The notes beneath the pieces were generated by a model. The model saw only the letters and a list, made by a program, of their open reading frames with translations. It had not been told where the DNA came from and searched no databases. A program made the position numbers and the translations under genes. From contig NC_081410.1 of the NCBI RefSeq assembly GCF_030272615.1, positions 185,923,619 through 185,987,618 of the forward strand: a stretch of 64,000 bases of DNA. The letters are read 5' to 3'. This DNA is from Cryptomeria japonica. Taxonomy: Eukaryota > Streptophyta > Pinopsida > Cupressales > Cupressaceae. Within the stretch, counting starts at the first letter, position 1. The number at the start of each line of letters is the position of its first letter. Below are positions 12,846 through 24,998 of the stretch, in pieces.

Positions 12846-13454
12846 TTCTTCATTTCTTATCTATCTTCTTTTTCAAATTCTTCAACATTGGATAATATGT
12901 TAGTATTTCTTAATCAAAGCAAAATAGAATTAAATGTTATGTCGTTTAATCTACATTGCTTCGTTCCTGACAAGCATGTCTTCTTACTTTTTAGTTTGTC
13001 TTGAATTCATTTATGTAAATTGTAAAAGATTTACATTTTTTTTCATTATGCTAGCATATTATACAATGTCTTTATGTGTTAAGTAGAATCGTATCATGTT
13101 GTGTTTAAATTCAAAATTAAATCACATTAGTTATATGATTCTTAGACCTAATGCATATTTCTTCCTTATCATCAATGTCGTACTTGATTAAATATTTTAA
13201 TTAAGTCACACATGTATCAATTTAATCATGGAGCATTGAGAAGTCAATCACATGGAAATTAAATTCTGAACATACATGTACATTTACCAAATGTATTAGA
13301 TTTAATCAAAACAAAACATACATTGTTTTAAGCATTAGAAATAACACATTTGAAACAAAAGAGAAGCATGTATATATACATATATATATGTGTGAATTGT
13401 ATACAAACATAGGTCACTGTATATCCAAAATGTGACCTCTCCTACATCATACAA
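12846..13454. other. T1 non-coding spacer between pol and the antisense PMD gene
   Basis: About 600 bp of AT-rich sequence without a coding frame. It holds a TA/CA dinucleotide run around 13368-13402. Because pol and the PMD gene converge here, it should carry the 3' ends of both transcripts, but I see no signal strong enough to mark. Confidence 0.6.
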
Positions 13455-13897
13455 TCATCTCCTATCCCTAGGGCTAGTGGCTGGAGAGTGTCGACTGGAT
13501 GCTCCCTCCTGATCTGGCCGTGGAGGTGGACCCATGGGTGTGTAGCACGATACAGATCGTGAGTGACTCCGAGAGGAACTCCTACGATCCCTATCCATAA
13601 GGATCGCACGATAGGTGGTAGCCTCGGTCTGAGCTGCTACTAGGTCCCGCCGCACCTGCTGGAGGTCCTCTGATAGGACTCTCTCTCTCTGCCGTGCCTG
13701 CTGGAGGTCCTCTGATAGGACTCTCTCTCTCTCCCTCCATATATCTACCTGTACTCAGAATGGGAAAAACAAATTCTCATGCCGACCTGCGTTCCCCTAA
13801 GGCCTATAGGCAATCTGTGAGGAACTGGGGATTTGTGCTATCATGGAAATGTCTGTCATTGCCTGCTGAATCAAGGAACGCCATTCTTGCACATTAG

Positions 13898-13976
13898 CTG
13901 TGGCAGTAGAACAGATCTTTGTTAGTACCATTCTTTATCATCAAAACATTAGTCAATCAATATAAACCTACTATAC
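13898..13976 (-). other. Predicted intron 2 of the T1 PMD gene
   Basis: The donor is CCAG|GTATAG and the acceptor CTACTGCCACAG|C on the minus strand, 79 bp. It removes an in-frame stop, and the frame downstream (NVQEWRSLIQQAM...) reads like coding sequence. Confidence 0.6.
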
Positions 13977-15628
13977 CTGGATCTCCCTCGTGCCAGTAGG
14001 GATCATGATATGGTAGTATCTGTGACTGAGAACCGCTAGGCTCCCCTCGCTCATATACTCTATCCACGATGGGTGTAGGCTGGATGGTACTGGTGACAGG
14101 TCTCCTTATCACCTCCTGTTCCCCCTGTTGGAGAATAGGAGGTGGATCTAGAGCTATGGTATCATCTCCTGAATGATGGGGAGCTGCATCCGACTCCTCC
14201 TCATCATCTCGATCCTCCTCCTCACCGTCCTCCTCGTCATCATCATCCTCGTCCTCATCCGCATCATCACCTGCATCCTCCTCGTCCTCCTCTCTATCTG
14301 CATCCTCATCCTCCTCCTCCTCGTCACTGGGCTGATCGCCTGTAGGTGGATCAGGATCTCCCGCCTCCTCATGATCCTCTCCCTCCTCTGACTCCTCTGA
14401 CCTGGATCCCTCGTCCTCATCTCGGTCTCCATGTCTCCATGGGCCTGGATAGCCTGTCGGATGATCTGGTGGGAAGATAGGACCTGGATATGATCTCATG
14501 AACCATGAAACATATGTACGCTGTGCTCCAGGCTCTGCAGAATAGTCAGTGACTACATCCTGATCAGATCCCTCTAAATCTGTCGTCTCAATATCATCTA
14601 CCATCGGTCTCGCTACTACTCCAGGTCTGGGAAGGACCCGTGAGTGTCGAGTATAGATGGGCACATCGACTGGAACACACTGCTCTAGTCCGAACTGCCT
14701 ACGTACTCGGTCAATGTAGAAAGGGACTATGATGTGTGCATATCATCCCCGCAGTAGGCGGTTCCTCTGTAGGCATGCTAATTGTCTCTCCATACCATCC
14801 CATCTGTGCATCAGTAGGTAAGGTCTCCACACTATCACCTTGGATGTCAGTCTGTCAATAATCACTCTCCAATATAATAAATCTCCAAACCTCCACTCGC
14901 TGGTAAGTGGATAAGCGAACACCCTAGGTCGCTCACTCGCTGTACTCAGTGGAAAGCCGACGGGCCTGGTGCATGTGAAGTGCTCTAAAATCCACACCTG
15001 TAGAAGTGTGCAAGTCATCAAACTACAACCCTGTCTGAATACATACTCCCCAAGGTCGTGATAGAGATGCACAAGCATACTCCGACCCCAAGCATACACT
15101 CTCCTATGCCTCTCCATCACTCTGATACACCATGTGAGACCCCCATGCATGTGTGTCCCTCGCCCATTAGGGCAGACGGCTAGTGCTATAATGGCTATCA
15201 TAAGGCGTCTCAGAAGTGGTATCTCCCCTGTAGGATGTAAGAGCCAGCTGACCATGATGCGACCTCTCATCTTGCTCGACATGGCTCTCCCTATGCAATA
15301 CACCTGCTCTCTGATGATCCTCTGCTGACCGATTGGTCACGTATGTAACTGTCGCTCCTCTGATAGGAAGATGAAGTATACGGTACACATCCTCGAGTGT
15401 GACCGTCATCTCTCCTACTGGAAGGTGAAAGGTGCATGTGTCAGGATCCCATCGCTCCATCAAGGCCATCAGCATCACAGGATGAAATCTAATGGCCGAC
15501 ATCAAAATCACGTACCACAATCCTACAATCGATAGTGTGTCTCTCTCTGACTAGGTCAGCCGTGGAATCTGATCTCGCAAAGTGCGAAGAATATGTCCTG
15601 CTGTGTGCTCTCTCATGTACGGGAGACC

Positions 15629-15961
15629 CTGCAACATGAAAACATGACGATAATCAGCACTCAATCATCAAAATCGCCAATGCAAATCGTCGCACATCGT
15701 ATGCTAGCCCCAGAACCTCTCGCTAGGCCCTGATTGGGGACCATGGCGCCCTGTCAGGGACCATGGCGCCCCTTTCAGGGACCATGGCACCCTGGGGGGA
15801 CCAGGGCGCCCCTCAGGGACCATGGCACCCTGGGGGGACCAGGGCACCCCTCAGGGACCATGGCGCCCTGGGTGGGCCCCGGTCAGCCTTCGAGGCCCGC
15901 ATACGAACATGAAAAAGTCAAACATACGAAAAATCAAAAGTCAAACGTTCAGTCAACTCAC
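15629..15961 (-). other. Predicted intron 1 of the T1 PMD gene
   Basis: The minus-strand donor is GAG|GTGAGT and the acceptor TCATGTTGCAG|GG, 333 bp long. Joining the exons keeps frame (phase 0). The intron contains the repeat block at 15735-15890. Confidence 0.7.
15735..15890. repeat. Short tandem repeats GGGACCATGGCGCCC
   Basis: Six or more degenerate copies of a 20-30-bp unit containing GGGACCATGGCGCC or GGGGACCAGGGCGCC lie within intron 1 of the PMD gene. The same core occurs in both T1 LTRs (5808-5820, 17005-17017, and the GGCGCCCTGGTCC blocks near 6590-6660 and 17790-17860). Confidence 0.85.
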
Positions 15962-16042
15962 CTCGTCCAGTGGCTCGTCGTCGATCATGGCCTGGCGCAG
16001 GATCTTGATCCTCGTGGGACGCTCCGATCATCGTGAAGGCAT

Positions 16043-16628
16043 GATGATGGCTATGTGGGCTCTGCTGCACTGAATAGTATCCTGAAATTGACAAAGTGAC
16101 AAATACAAGTGTCACTTTCGAGGTATATACTCTCGTTCGTTTATTCTTACTTTTTGAAACCCTAATTTTTCCTCTGTCATTCATCTTATCATAACTTGAG
16201 TTTGGGAGATGCAATTTTCGAGCCGTTCGTTGTGTTGGAATCGTACTTTCCTTCCCCTACTCTCGGGATGTTCCAAAAAGTGCTCTGATGAAGCCTATTT
16301 AGTGAACACCCCTCATCAATACTCTCTTACACAATTTGTCGCAAGTAAACATGCTACCCTGTTTCACCTCCCTAAATAAGCAAGTCGAAATAGGGGGGGG
16401 CATACAACTACTCACAGATTTCATCACTTTCCCTAGTAAGCATTAGGTGATTTTGTGATCTAACATTTGTTTTGTAGGGTGCGGTTTCTAACTATGTACT
16501 GCAGATACCACTGGGGGCTTCGTCCGACAACTTATGGATATATCCTTTTTTCAAATGATGTTTACTTTTCTGTACTTTATCTTGCATATGCACGTAGTAC
16601 TCATATGACCGCTAAAGTGGGGGCTAAA
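16043..16628. promoter_or_regulatory. PMD upstream region and T1 polypurine tract
   Basis: This interval holds the presumed promoter of the antisense PMD gene (I see no clear TATA box). At its right end is the T1 polypurine tract, AAAGTGGGGGCTAAA at 16614-16628, directly abutting the 3' LTR. A G-run lies at 16394-16400. No coding frame is supported. Confidence 0.6.
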
Positions 16629-18286
16629 TGTAGCGTCGTAAATTGTACGCACTCGCTCGGGTGGTACAATTTCACACCTAGTTTAGCACCCGCCTTAGTG
16701 CATTTTGCATTCTGCATTGCATTTCTCCTTAAGCACTTAATTAATCAAATTAATTAGGTCTAAGGTTCCTATTTCATCATTCTCTACACCATAAAGTTGG
16801 GCCCTTTCACCAAAGTGCGCCCTTCGCATTTTGTTCCTCCAATACATCACTTAATCAAAAACCCTAATTAAGTCTTATTCCGAACTTGGGGGCTTGGTTT
16901 CAGGGTCAAAACATCTTGAAATCACCTGTAACTTTGGGATTCTCTCTAAAATCATCATATCCGACGGCCCTGAAAATTTGGTGAAAAGTTGTCGGGACCA
17001 TGGCGCCCGTGCACATGGTCCCGGACATTTTTCCCAAAATTTTAGGAGCGCGATCCAATCATAAAATAAAGCTTAACCCCAAGAAATTGGCGGGATATTC
17101 AATCTCTAGGTCGACCAAAATACGAATTTACGACCTAGGGTTTCATACATAAGAATTCTCTTTCTTCATTTGGAGGGATGGGATTTTTTTGTTTCCAGGA
17201 ACTTCATATGCAGCGAAAGAGCAGATCTTTGAGGACTTCAACAACATTCAACATCATTCTATCAAGCATCTATCAAATTCATTCATCCACTTAGGGCTTG
17301 GAAGACATTGAAGAACAATAGGAGATTACCGACTGAAGATTGGCTTGTACTCCTCCCTTGAGGGTTGGGTATGATTTCGTATTGTTTTCATGTCTTTGCA
17401 TAAGCTTTGATACATCATTTATTCATGCTTTAGATCACATTGCATCTTGATTTAGAGCATTTACATTATCATTTACAAGCAATTAGGGTTTACTTTCTAG
17501 GTTGCTCTAGTTTGCTTTCTTGCATTTTGGACCTTGCACACACACTAGGTCTGCACACACAATACATTTTACAAAACAACTTGGTTATTCGTGGAGGTGG
17601 AAATCACCAAAGCAGGGGTTTGACTAAGGCAAAACCCTATATAGCCGCCCCTCCCCCTTTTCAGATATTATTGCAGGTTTCGAGATTCGGACGACGCCGC
17701 GGGATACAGATCTGGAGAGAGAAAGCTGAGACAGCACTCCGTGTGAAATTGCAGAGCAGAAGACCGGGACAGGGGCGCTGGGCGCCCTAGTCCTGCCAGG
17801 ACAGGGACGCTGGGCACCCTGGTCCCTGGGACAGAGGCGCTGGGCGCCCTGGTCCTCCGGACAGACAGTGTACAGACAATTTCCAGACAGTGTTTCAGAG
17901 TGCAGAACAGTGGTTTTCGGTGCAGTTTTCAGGACAGTGGCGCCCGCGCCCCCGTCCCGAACATTTTCAGTCCGATTTTGACTCTGGGTACATATCTGCA
18001 TTCTTATTTCATCCTTGTACTTACAGCTATTCATTGTTTAATCTCAATTCTGCAATCTTGTTATTAGTTCATACTTGCATTTTGGGATTAGGGTTTGAAC
18101 TTGCATTACTTGATTTTATAATTTCAACAAGGGAATAGAAATCCTAATAGATATCCCGTGTCTCTCTCTTTCACCAAAAGAAGTAGCCAATTGTGCGATA
18201 TCTCTAGGCTCTTTCGTATTCCGTAATGTGTGTCAAAAGGTAGGATTAGGGCATGATTAACCTAGTCTCGCTTTTCCCCCTACACA
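16629..18286 (+). repeat. 3' LTR of T1
   Basis: 1658 bp, TGTAGCGTCG...CTACACA, the same length as the 5' LTR. The differences are mostly transitions (for example TTGGCC versus TCGACC near 17111). Confidence 0.93.
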
Positions 18287-18291
18287 ATTTA
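18287..18291. repeat. T1 target-site duplication, right copy (ATTTA)
   Basis: Matches 5427-5431 exactly and directly follows the terminal CA of the 3' LTR. Confidence 0.9.
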
Positions 18292-20415
18292 AAACCTTAC
18301 ATCTCATAGCACTATTACCATCCTTGTAAATAACAAATGAGTGAGCCAACTTGATAAGATAAGACTCAATGGAGTCTATCTCATCCTTTAATTTCTTTGT
18401 GGCAGCAAGCCACCTCAACAATAGCAATATAACCTTGAAGAATTATCCATCATTTTCCTGAAACCAATTAGATTAAATTTAATATTTTGATGAGCCCTTA
18501 GACACTTCTCTGTCATCTTGTTTTCCAATTTAATCTATGTACATGACTCATCTGAATTACTACCATCATTTCCAATTCAAGCCATACTCTCAATCAACAC
18601 TTCTACTACCACTTTTAGAAATAAATTAGAAACATTAGTAGGAACAAAATTGTTTTGGACTAGATATGTCATAAAATCTCGTTCAATAATCTCTATCATA
18701 TGTGGGAATAGTATGATATAGCTCACCAAAACCCTTCAGCCCATTAGGCTGTCTAATCAATTCAAGTAGTTTATCAACTTCAAAAGAGTTTTCCTTAGAA
18801 ACAACAAGGAAAGAAACTAACTTCTCTTCTTTCTCATCATCCTTTTGTATACTAACCTTTCCTAGTGCATCTTCATCATTTTCCATTATTATAGCTTCTC
18901 CATATTCCATCTTTTTTGGACTCAAACACTCAAATTTCAATGCTTTAGAAATAGAGGAAGATGCCTCTATAGATGACTTCCTATACCTTTAGGTTCTGAT
19001 ACACTTTTTACCAATTCTCTTTTTGTCAAATTTTCTTGTAATATCATCAAATGTTCTAAATCTTTCTTCATTCAAATCCTTAGGTAATTTAAGAAGTATC
19101 TCCACAATTCTCATGCACTCATCAACAAATACCTCATAGGGAAGATTTGACACCTATGAAGCTCTTGGAATTACTACTTTCATAGAAAAATTATCCTTAT
19201 CTACCATGAAAGTAATCTCATCCTTATACCAATTCACAACACTCAAAGGAATCTAATTCCTAACAACCATCTCTTTCTTGAGATCCATAAAGAACTTGTA
19301 ACAAGAAGCATCACTATCATCCAAACTATCCAAATACACCTTGATTTGAGTACCAACAATCACATCATTTATCCATACAACATTTTTTATTCTGCATAGA
19401 GCATTGAGAATATAGAATATGAGGCAAATACTAAGAGAGTCATACTAGAAGGGATACATTTCATTTCTAGTCATTTAAAGATTGTGCAACTACTGATGCC
19501 TCAAAAGCTTGAATAGATTAGAATATTGATTCTCCTTCACCATCAAATATGTCATATAGACTATAGTAGAAGAATATGATCCTTCCCGATTCCTAAAATA
19601 TACCTTGTACAAAATTATCATAGTCACATACCTTTCCAGCAACACACAAGTCAATCATATCCCTTAAGGTTTCATTGGAAATAAAGTATGGTTGATCCAA
19701 CCATAGAAAATCCTCATGAATCTTTCTCAACACAGTCTTTATTATTTCTTCATCACAAAACATAAGGAAGTTACTCCATGTATCTAACACCTTATGCCCT
19801 AGATTGGCATAATTAGATTTAAGCCTCTACAAACTATTGACTAGATGAGTTCTCTTGAAATCACTGATCTTGCCATGATTGTGTTCTTCCATAGAAACAT
19901 GAATGTAATAGTGGATACCTTCTTTATGTATAACCTTGTTAGGAATAAAAGAAAAAGAACATACAAGTCCATCTACTACAACAACAATTAGACAATTATT
20001 GAAAACAAAAATACCTTTGATCGGCTACAATATCACCCTAGCTCACCTTCACATTCACTAGCTCCTTAATCGCAATTACATAAAATGATCTTCATAGAAT
20101 GATATATACTTACCACTTAGGGTTTTCAAAGGGTTCCCCAAAAATATGAAACATTTGATGCCAAAGACTATGAAAAAGTTTTGGATCACTAGATCCACTC
20201 AAAAACTACCAGAATCACTTTCCAAACTTTTGCTATGTTGAGAGAAACTCAACATCAAATCGCAAGGAGAAACATGTTTGATTTAGTTTCTAGAAGAAGG
20301 GTCAGCACCCATAGTAGGAGCAGATCCACCTTCGCTCTTCTCATCAACTTTATCTTTTGATTTTCACCTATGTCATCATCATTTTCTCCTTTTCTTTATT
20401 TAATATCAATTGTCT
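18287..20415 (-). pseudogene. Remnant ORF D, a decayed relative of the A/B large ORF
   Basis: Read from about 20340 leftward on the minus strand, coding traces start near MGADPSSRN and continue with many stops and shifts. The segment at 19790-19593 contains KTVLRKIHEDFLWLD, which parallels RIVLGRVHGEFFWLD in the large ORF of element A. Other open pieces are 18940-18683 and about 18430-18292. The frame passes in phase across the T1 insertion into 5431-5342. G2 seems to have inserted at its upstream side (20416). The function is not recognised; it belongs to the extra-ORF proteins of SIRE-type elements seen here. Confidence 0.6.
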
Positions 20416-22558
20416 TGTAATGCCCACCAAAATACCCTAGAGAAAATAGCCAACTAACTAACAAATAGAGATAATTTTTTTATAACAATAACCAGTGCAA
20501 CACATATAAGTTAATAATAATTTTCATTTATTTTAACACCCACCAATCATGCAAAAAATATGGTCATAAGAATATAATACACAAGCTAAAATAAATAGCA
20601 TCTCATCATTTAACATTCCCTTGGGTATCTCAATGCCACTACTTAACATAACTATAAGCCCATGAACGCAACTATCATCATAGAATACCATCACATTCTA
20701 ATATATTCATTTAACTCTAGGATTCATTCCTAACATTTACTCCTTCCTAAAGCATTAGGTAACATTCATTTCATTAAGCTATCATAATCATATTTCATTA
20801 TAGTTCAATTACCATTTATCCCTTAGATTCATTTTAAAACACCAATTCCAAATGTTCCTAATCCCTTCGTCTTAACCATATACTTCACCACAATTATTTA
20901 ACTATTAAACCATCATTAATCATTGCCTACAATGTATCTAATTCATTTTCTTCAATAAGAAAAATCATGCATCCAAACATAATACTTAATGCATAAACTA
21001 TATCTAAAAGATAGGAACATTGAGAAAATACTTCCATTATGAAACAATTACCATGTTTGCTAATATTAAAGGTAATCATCTTCATATCCCCTAATATTAA
21101 AGGTAATCATCTCTTTGTATGGCAAAATCTACAAGAATATCTAATCTCCTTATTACAAGGTTACAATATCACCTTACATTTAATGCATAATCTCCTAAAC
21201 ATCAATTATTCATAAATATCCAAACATCAAGTCTAAAGTATAATTTCCAATTCAATCACATAAGGAACACATATTTCTAATCTAGATAGCATCATTATTC
21301 ATCCATGAACCTTAATCCCTAAATACATCGATATTGTTTGTCCTCACAACTCGAATGGTAACTAGGTAATAAAACATAATTTAGAGATTGAATATCCTTA
21401 AATAGCTAACTTTTCTTGTGGCAAAGGCTCATTTAGTTATCAACCAGGGATGTAAATTTGAAATGGGCCAGCACTGTATGTGCACCAAGTTCATATTGCA
21501 ACCATTCTATATTACTGCAGGAAAGGAAATTCTTCTTAAAGTAAACACACATAATCTCAAATGAACTAATACTTAATCTTACAAATGGAAATTACTTTAA
21601 ACAACTACTATTAAATGATAAAGTTTTGGTGGGCAATAGGAACTACTCTGCTATTGTGGCTATAGGAATAGACATAGGAACTATTTCCTATGGCTGTAGG
21701 AACAGACAACTACAGAAACAACTACTACAAAAGTATACAACTAACTGGAACATACAAACGATTACTCACCAAGTGGCCCCCCTTGAGTGAGTATCTCCAG
21801 AACTTTAGATTAAAATTATCTAATCATTCAAAATCACATTGATATCTTTATTTCATCTTTACTAGAAAATACATAAGCAACACCAGAATACTGTGTATTA
21901 CAAGATATTATAGTCGTTCTCTGCTATCCCCAAGAGGAGAGAGATCCCTTTATTTATAGGAAAACTTATAACAAATTTCTAACTGATCGACCACATTCCT
22001 ATGAAATAGGTGAATAGGATTTATTAACAAGAGAAGAAGAAGTCAGTGCAGGACAACAGAACAACATCTATCATGTAGCTGAGAAAATATAGCATGACTC
22101 GCTTCCTAGATCTAAGCTCCACTAAGAACAGTTATAAATTTTTTATAAATCAATCTATTGAAGAACCGATCAAGTGGTTTCGATCATTACTACATTTCTC
22201 TGATTGGGTCTGCATTGCGGTTATATACTTGATGCTCCTTTAAACCGCCATTTGTCTTTACTTCACCTTTGTTGACCCTGCATCATGATATTAATGTGCA
22301 CAACAAACATGTGTATATACTAATGCTAACATGATATAATGTAAACCATATTTATAATTGATTTTAGATATTTGCATAGATAGATCATTTAAAATCATTA
22401 TATGACATCCTTAGGTATAAGTTAAACTAGTTTCAGAAACACTTAAAAGGTATCAACTTAGGAGTATATTATAATCCAATTGTCATCTAATCATAAGACC
22501 TAGGCATGAGTATTATATCATAAATCTATCAAAATATATCCATTATTTAGGCTCATCA
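20416..22558 (-). repeat. Probable 3' LTR of G2
   Basis: The minus strand starts TGATGAGCCTAAATAATGG, preceded by a purine-rich stretch (AGCAAGAAGTGAGG) in the tract position, and ends GGTGGGCATTACA, giving TG...CA ends and about 2.14 kb. It is AT-rich with no coding frame. The partner LTR is not in the window, so both ends are tentative. Confidence 0.5.
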
Positions 22559-22584
22559 TCTGCCGCTAACCTCACTTCTTGCTA

Positions 22585-24998
22585 ATCCTCTAGCAACAGG
22601 AAAATTTCAGATTCTGGCATTGATTTAGAAATTGCCTATTGTAACCTATCCAGAGCTGCCTGTAGATAAGCACCAGTAGAATCCTTTCATTTTCTCCAAT
22701 CTCTTCCACCTAGTACATTTTGTTTGCTTCACTGTATGGTGGGTCACTATACTTGCATCCCATCAGTGGCCATAGGAGGATTGGAGGCTAGAAACTTAGA
22801 GGCAGCCAATGTCATCCCTTTTTTCTTCCCAAGTGCATATACTTGGGTGCTCTGTTTAATGTTGCATGGTAATTTTGTGCAGAGTGTGGCTCAGATTGCT
22901 TTAACTCATCTGTTAGGCTATTCCAACACTGTACTATATGTCTTATTGCTACTTGTCCTTCCCTTGGAGCCATTTGTTCATATTTTGTATACACTTCTTC
23001 CCTTAAGGGTAGGATTTCCTTTGCATAATCTGGCTCGTATACAATCTTTTTCCAATCAAAGTAAAGTCACCTAGGTTCCCTTGATTCAGCCCTTAAGGGC
23101 AATGAAATCTCAAGTTCTTCCTTGTGATGCACCTGAAACTAATCTCCCCTTGATATTTCATTTTTCATCCATGACATAAGAGCTCTCAATTGGATATCTC
23201 TAATGTAAAGGAGAGGATCCCAATCAACATCATTAGGAACAACATAGTTATGTACATAAAGTTCATAGAGTAGATTTTTTATTGTTGTAGGATATGTTTG
23301 ATAAGCACTGTAGAATTATTTTGGTGTTTTCAATGAGGGACTTAAATCCCTAACAATCCTCGTCATTTGGAAGTTGATGTGTTGTTCTCTTAAATATAGA
23401 GAGTAAACACGAGGAGGAGATGGACATTGCATCAGTTGTGGTACCATGGTGGCTATTGTTTCCACCTTAGCTTTAAGCTGGGCTATTTCCTCATCCTTTT
23501 GTTTAATAACTTTCTTCTCCCAGTTGATTATCATTTACATTTTTACCTTTTCTAGTTCCCAATCCTCATAAAGAGAAAGTCCCATCGCATGACTAGTAAG
23601 GGAAGTAGGTGGCCTATGAACAGGTACCCTAGGTTTCTTATTTTCTACTTTACTCCCCACTTCAATAACCTACTCTACAATAGATGCTAATTTGTCCAAT
23701 CTTTCAAAACCTACTTCTTTCTGAGGCTGCTCAATATCTTGGAGTTCCCCTTCTTCCTGAAGCTACAATTCCTATTCTTCCTCCATATTTTGTAGTTCTT
23801 CCTCTTCTTCATGTTCTCTTTGAGGTTCATTTGGTGGAGAAGGAGGGATATCATTGTGAAGTGGACTATGTTTTTCTTTTTATGGAGAGTCAATTAGGAT
23901 TGTAATATTTGGCTTTGTGGATTGGTCTCGGCTTTTAAGCTTTTTACGAAGCCTACCACTACTTCTTCGAGATTTTCCTTTTTCGGTTGCAGGACTATTT
24001 CCTATAGCCAATTATTCAACCACTTCAATAGTTACTAGAGGAACTCATTTTACAATTTTCCTTTTCTTGGCTACAGGAGGGGGTAAATTCTCACTTTTAC
24101 TTTTCTCTTCATTATGTTCTATGTCAATTTGTTTTTCTTTGACCTTTTCCTTTTGTGTGGCAGCCCTAGTTTTTCTTAGACTTTGAGAAGGAACTCTTGT
24201 TGTAGCTTCTTCTTGTAAGGGTTCCTCTGCTACAAGAATATTTTGTTCTGATGATATCAAAGAGGATGAGGCTTCAAGAGGGGAACCAGGTTTTTCAAGG
24301 TCTTCTTGTTCCTGAGATGGAAGTGGCTCCTCTATAACCATGTTCTCTACCCTAAACATTCTAGTTTCAACAAATTCATTCCAAAGCATTGGAAAGAAAT
24401 CTCTCAAAGATTTTTCAACTAATAGCTTAATTAGGCAATGATGAGAAACATAGTGAGGCCTACCTTTCTGGGTCTCTGTTGCACTTATGGAAAGAAGGTT
24501 GTACAATAGGCTTGGAACATTCATCCTTCTTTTGTGGCATAGATGACTTAGGAGCTTGAAGTAATGAGAATGTAGACATGAGAACCTTCCTTCATAGGTT
24601 AAATACTTTAAAACATACAATTCTACTACTTTCCATTCAAGCGGAAGGGATTCTTGCCTAGTTCCTTGTCTATCTACTACTAATGGGGGGTCTCTTGGAT
24701 GTGTAAATTCTGCTCTTGCATTGCGTGCATCCTTGGATTATGTGTACTTCTCCCCATCTATTGGTAACCCAATTAGCTCTAATATCCACTCCTTTATAAC
24801 CACCACTCTCAAACCTTTTACCTAAGCTTCTCCATTTGAAAGTGTGCGGGTAAATTCCCTCGCAATTTCTTCATTAAACTTCTTCAGCTTTAAAAAATAA
24901 TCCAACCATCTAGTGTTACAAAATATTGGTTCACAATCCAAGTCCTGAAGAAGAACTTCATGGACTGTCAGCTCATGTCGAATAAGTGGACAACCCAT
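22585..24998 (-). pseudogene. Extra (post-pol) ORF of G2
   Basis: From MGCPLIRHEL at 24998 a frame with several stops and shifts runs about 800 codons. Recognisable pieces are a globular N-terminal part (VKGLRVVVIKEWILELIGLP, then LTYEGRFSCLHSHYFKLLSH), a low-complexity Glu/Lys-rich middle with a basic KKRK stretch (about 24060), and a coiled-coil piece (VIKQKDEEIAQLKAKVE, about 23500). The N-terminal part matches the orphan ORF at 47915-48607 in order and spacing. It resembles proteins catalogued as putative plant transposon proteins or as env-like ORFs of Athila elements, from memory of the pattern only. No signal peptide or membrane segment was seen, so an envelope role is not supported. 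Confidence 0.65.

Larger units (their letters stand above)
13455..16042 (-). pseudogene. Antisense plant mobile domain (PMD) gene with introns inside T1
   Basis: Exon 1 (16042-15962) encodes 27 codons from ATG to ...DDEPLDE, then GTGAGT. Exon 2 (15628-13977) follows a TTGCAG acceptor in the same phase. It encodes a PMD (aminotransferase-like plant mobile domain): RWDPDTCTFHLPVGEM, LEDVYRILHLPIRG, HLYHDLGEYV, LLQVWILEHF. An Asp/Glu-rich tract follows (about 14400-14180). Exon 3 starts at 13897 after a short intron (13976-13898). The tail includes LSEDLQQ repeats and an Arg/Ser-rich end, and probably needs another intron because a TAG follows near 13800. Damage: TGA at codon 5, TAG at 15551-15553, frameshift near 15335, TGA at 14743. 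PMD proteins act in silencing and gene regulation, and PMD-like extra ORFs are known in Gypsy elements. It is a captured gene, now decayed in this copy. Confidence 0.85.
5432..18286 (+). mobile_element. Tat-lineage Ty3/Gypsy retrotransposon T1, full length
   Basis: A complete 12,855-bp element with two LTRs of equal length (1658 bp), a primer site, one long pol, an antisense PMD gene between pol and the 3' LTR, a polypurine tract and an exact 5-bp TSD. The Tat assignment rests on the second, archaeal-type RNase H domain after the RT/RNase H, and on an extra ORF between pol and the 3' LTR, which is known for this lineage. By eye the LTRs differ at about 27 positions (about 1.6%), so this is the youngest dated insertion here. 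No capsid or CCHC gag is visible, so it may depend on another element for particle formation. Confidence 0.92.

Noticed and set aside
13368-13402. TA/CA dinucleotide run as a regulatory element
   Set aside because: It is a simple microsatellite in AT-rich spacer with no supporting context.
14142-14391. Plus-strand His/Pro-rich and Leu/Ile-rich frames
   Set aside because: They are the complement of the acidic (GAT/GAG-rich) tract in the antisense PMD gene.
22724-23074. 116-codon plus-strand frame that looks membrane-like
   Set aside because: It is antisense to the coding traces of the G2 extra ORF, whose minus frame continues with a recognisable pattern on both sides.
22585-24998. Calling the G2 extra ORF a viral envelope gene
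   Set aside because: No signal peptide, transmembrane segment or cleavage site was seen; its position after pol alone is not enough.
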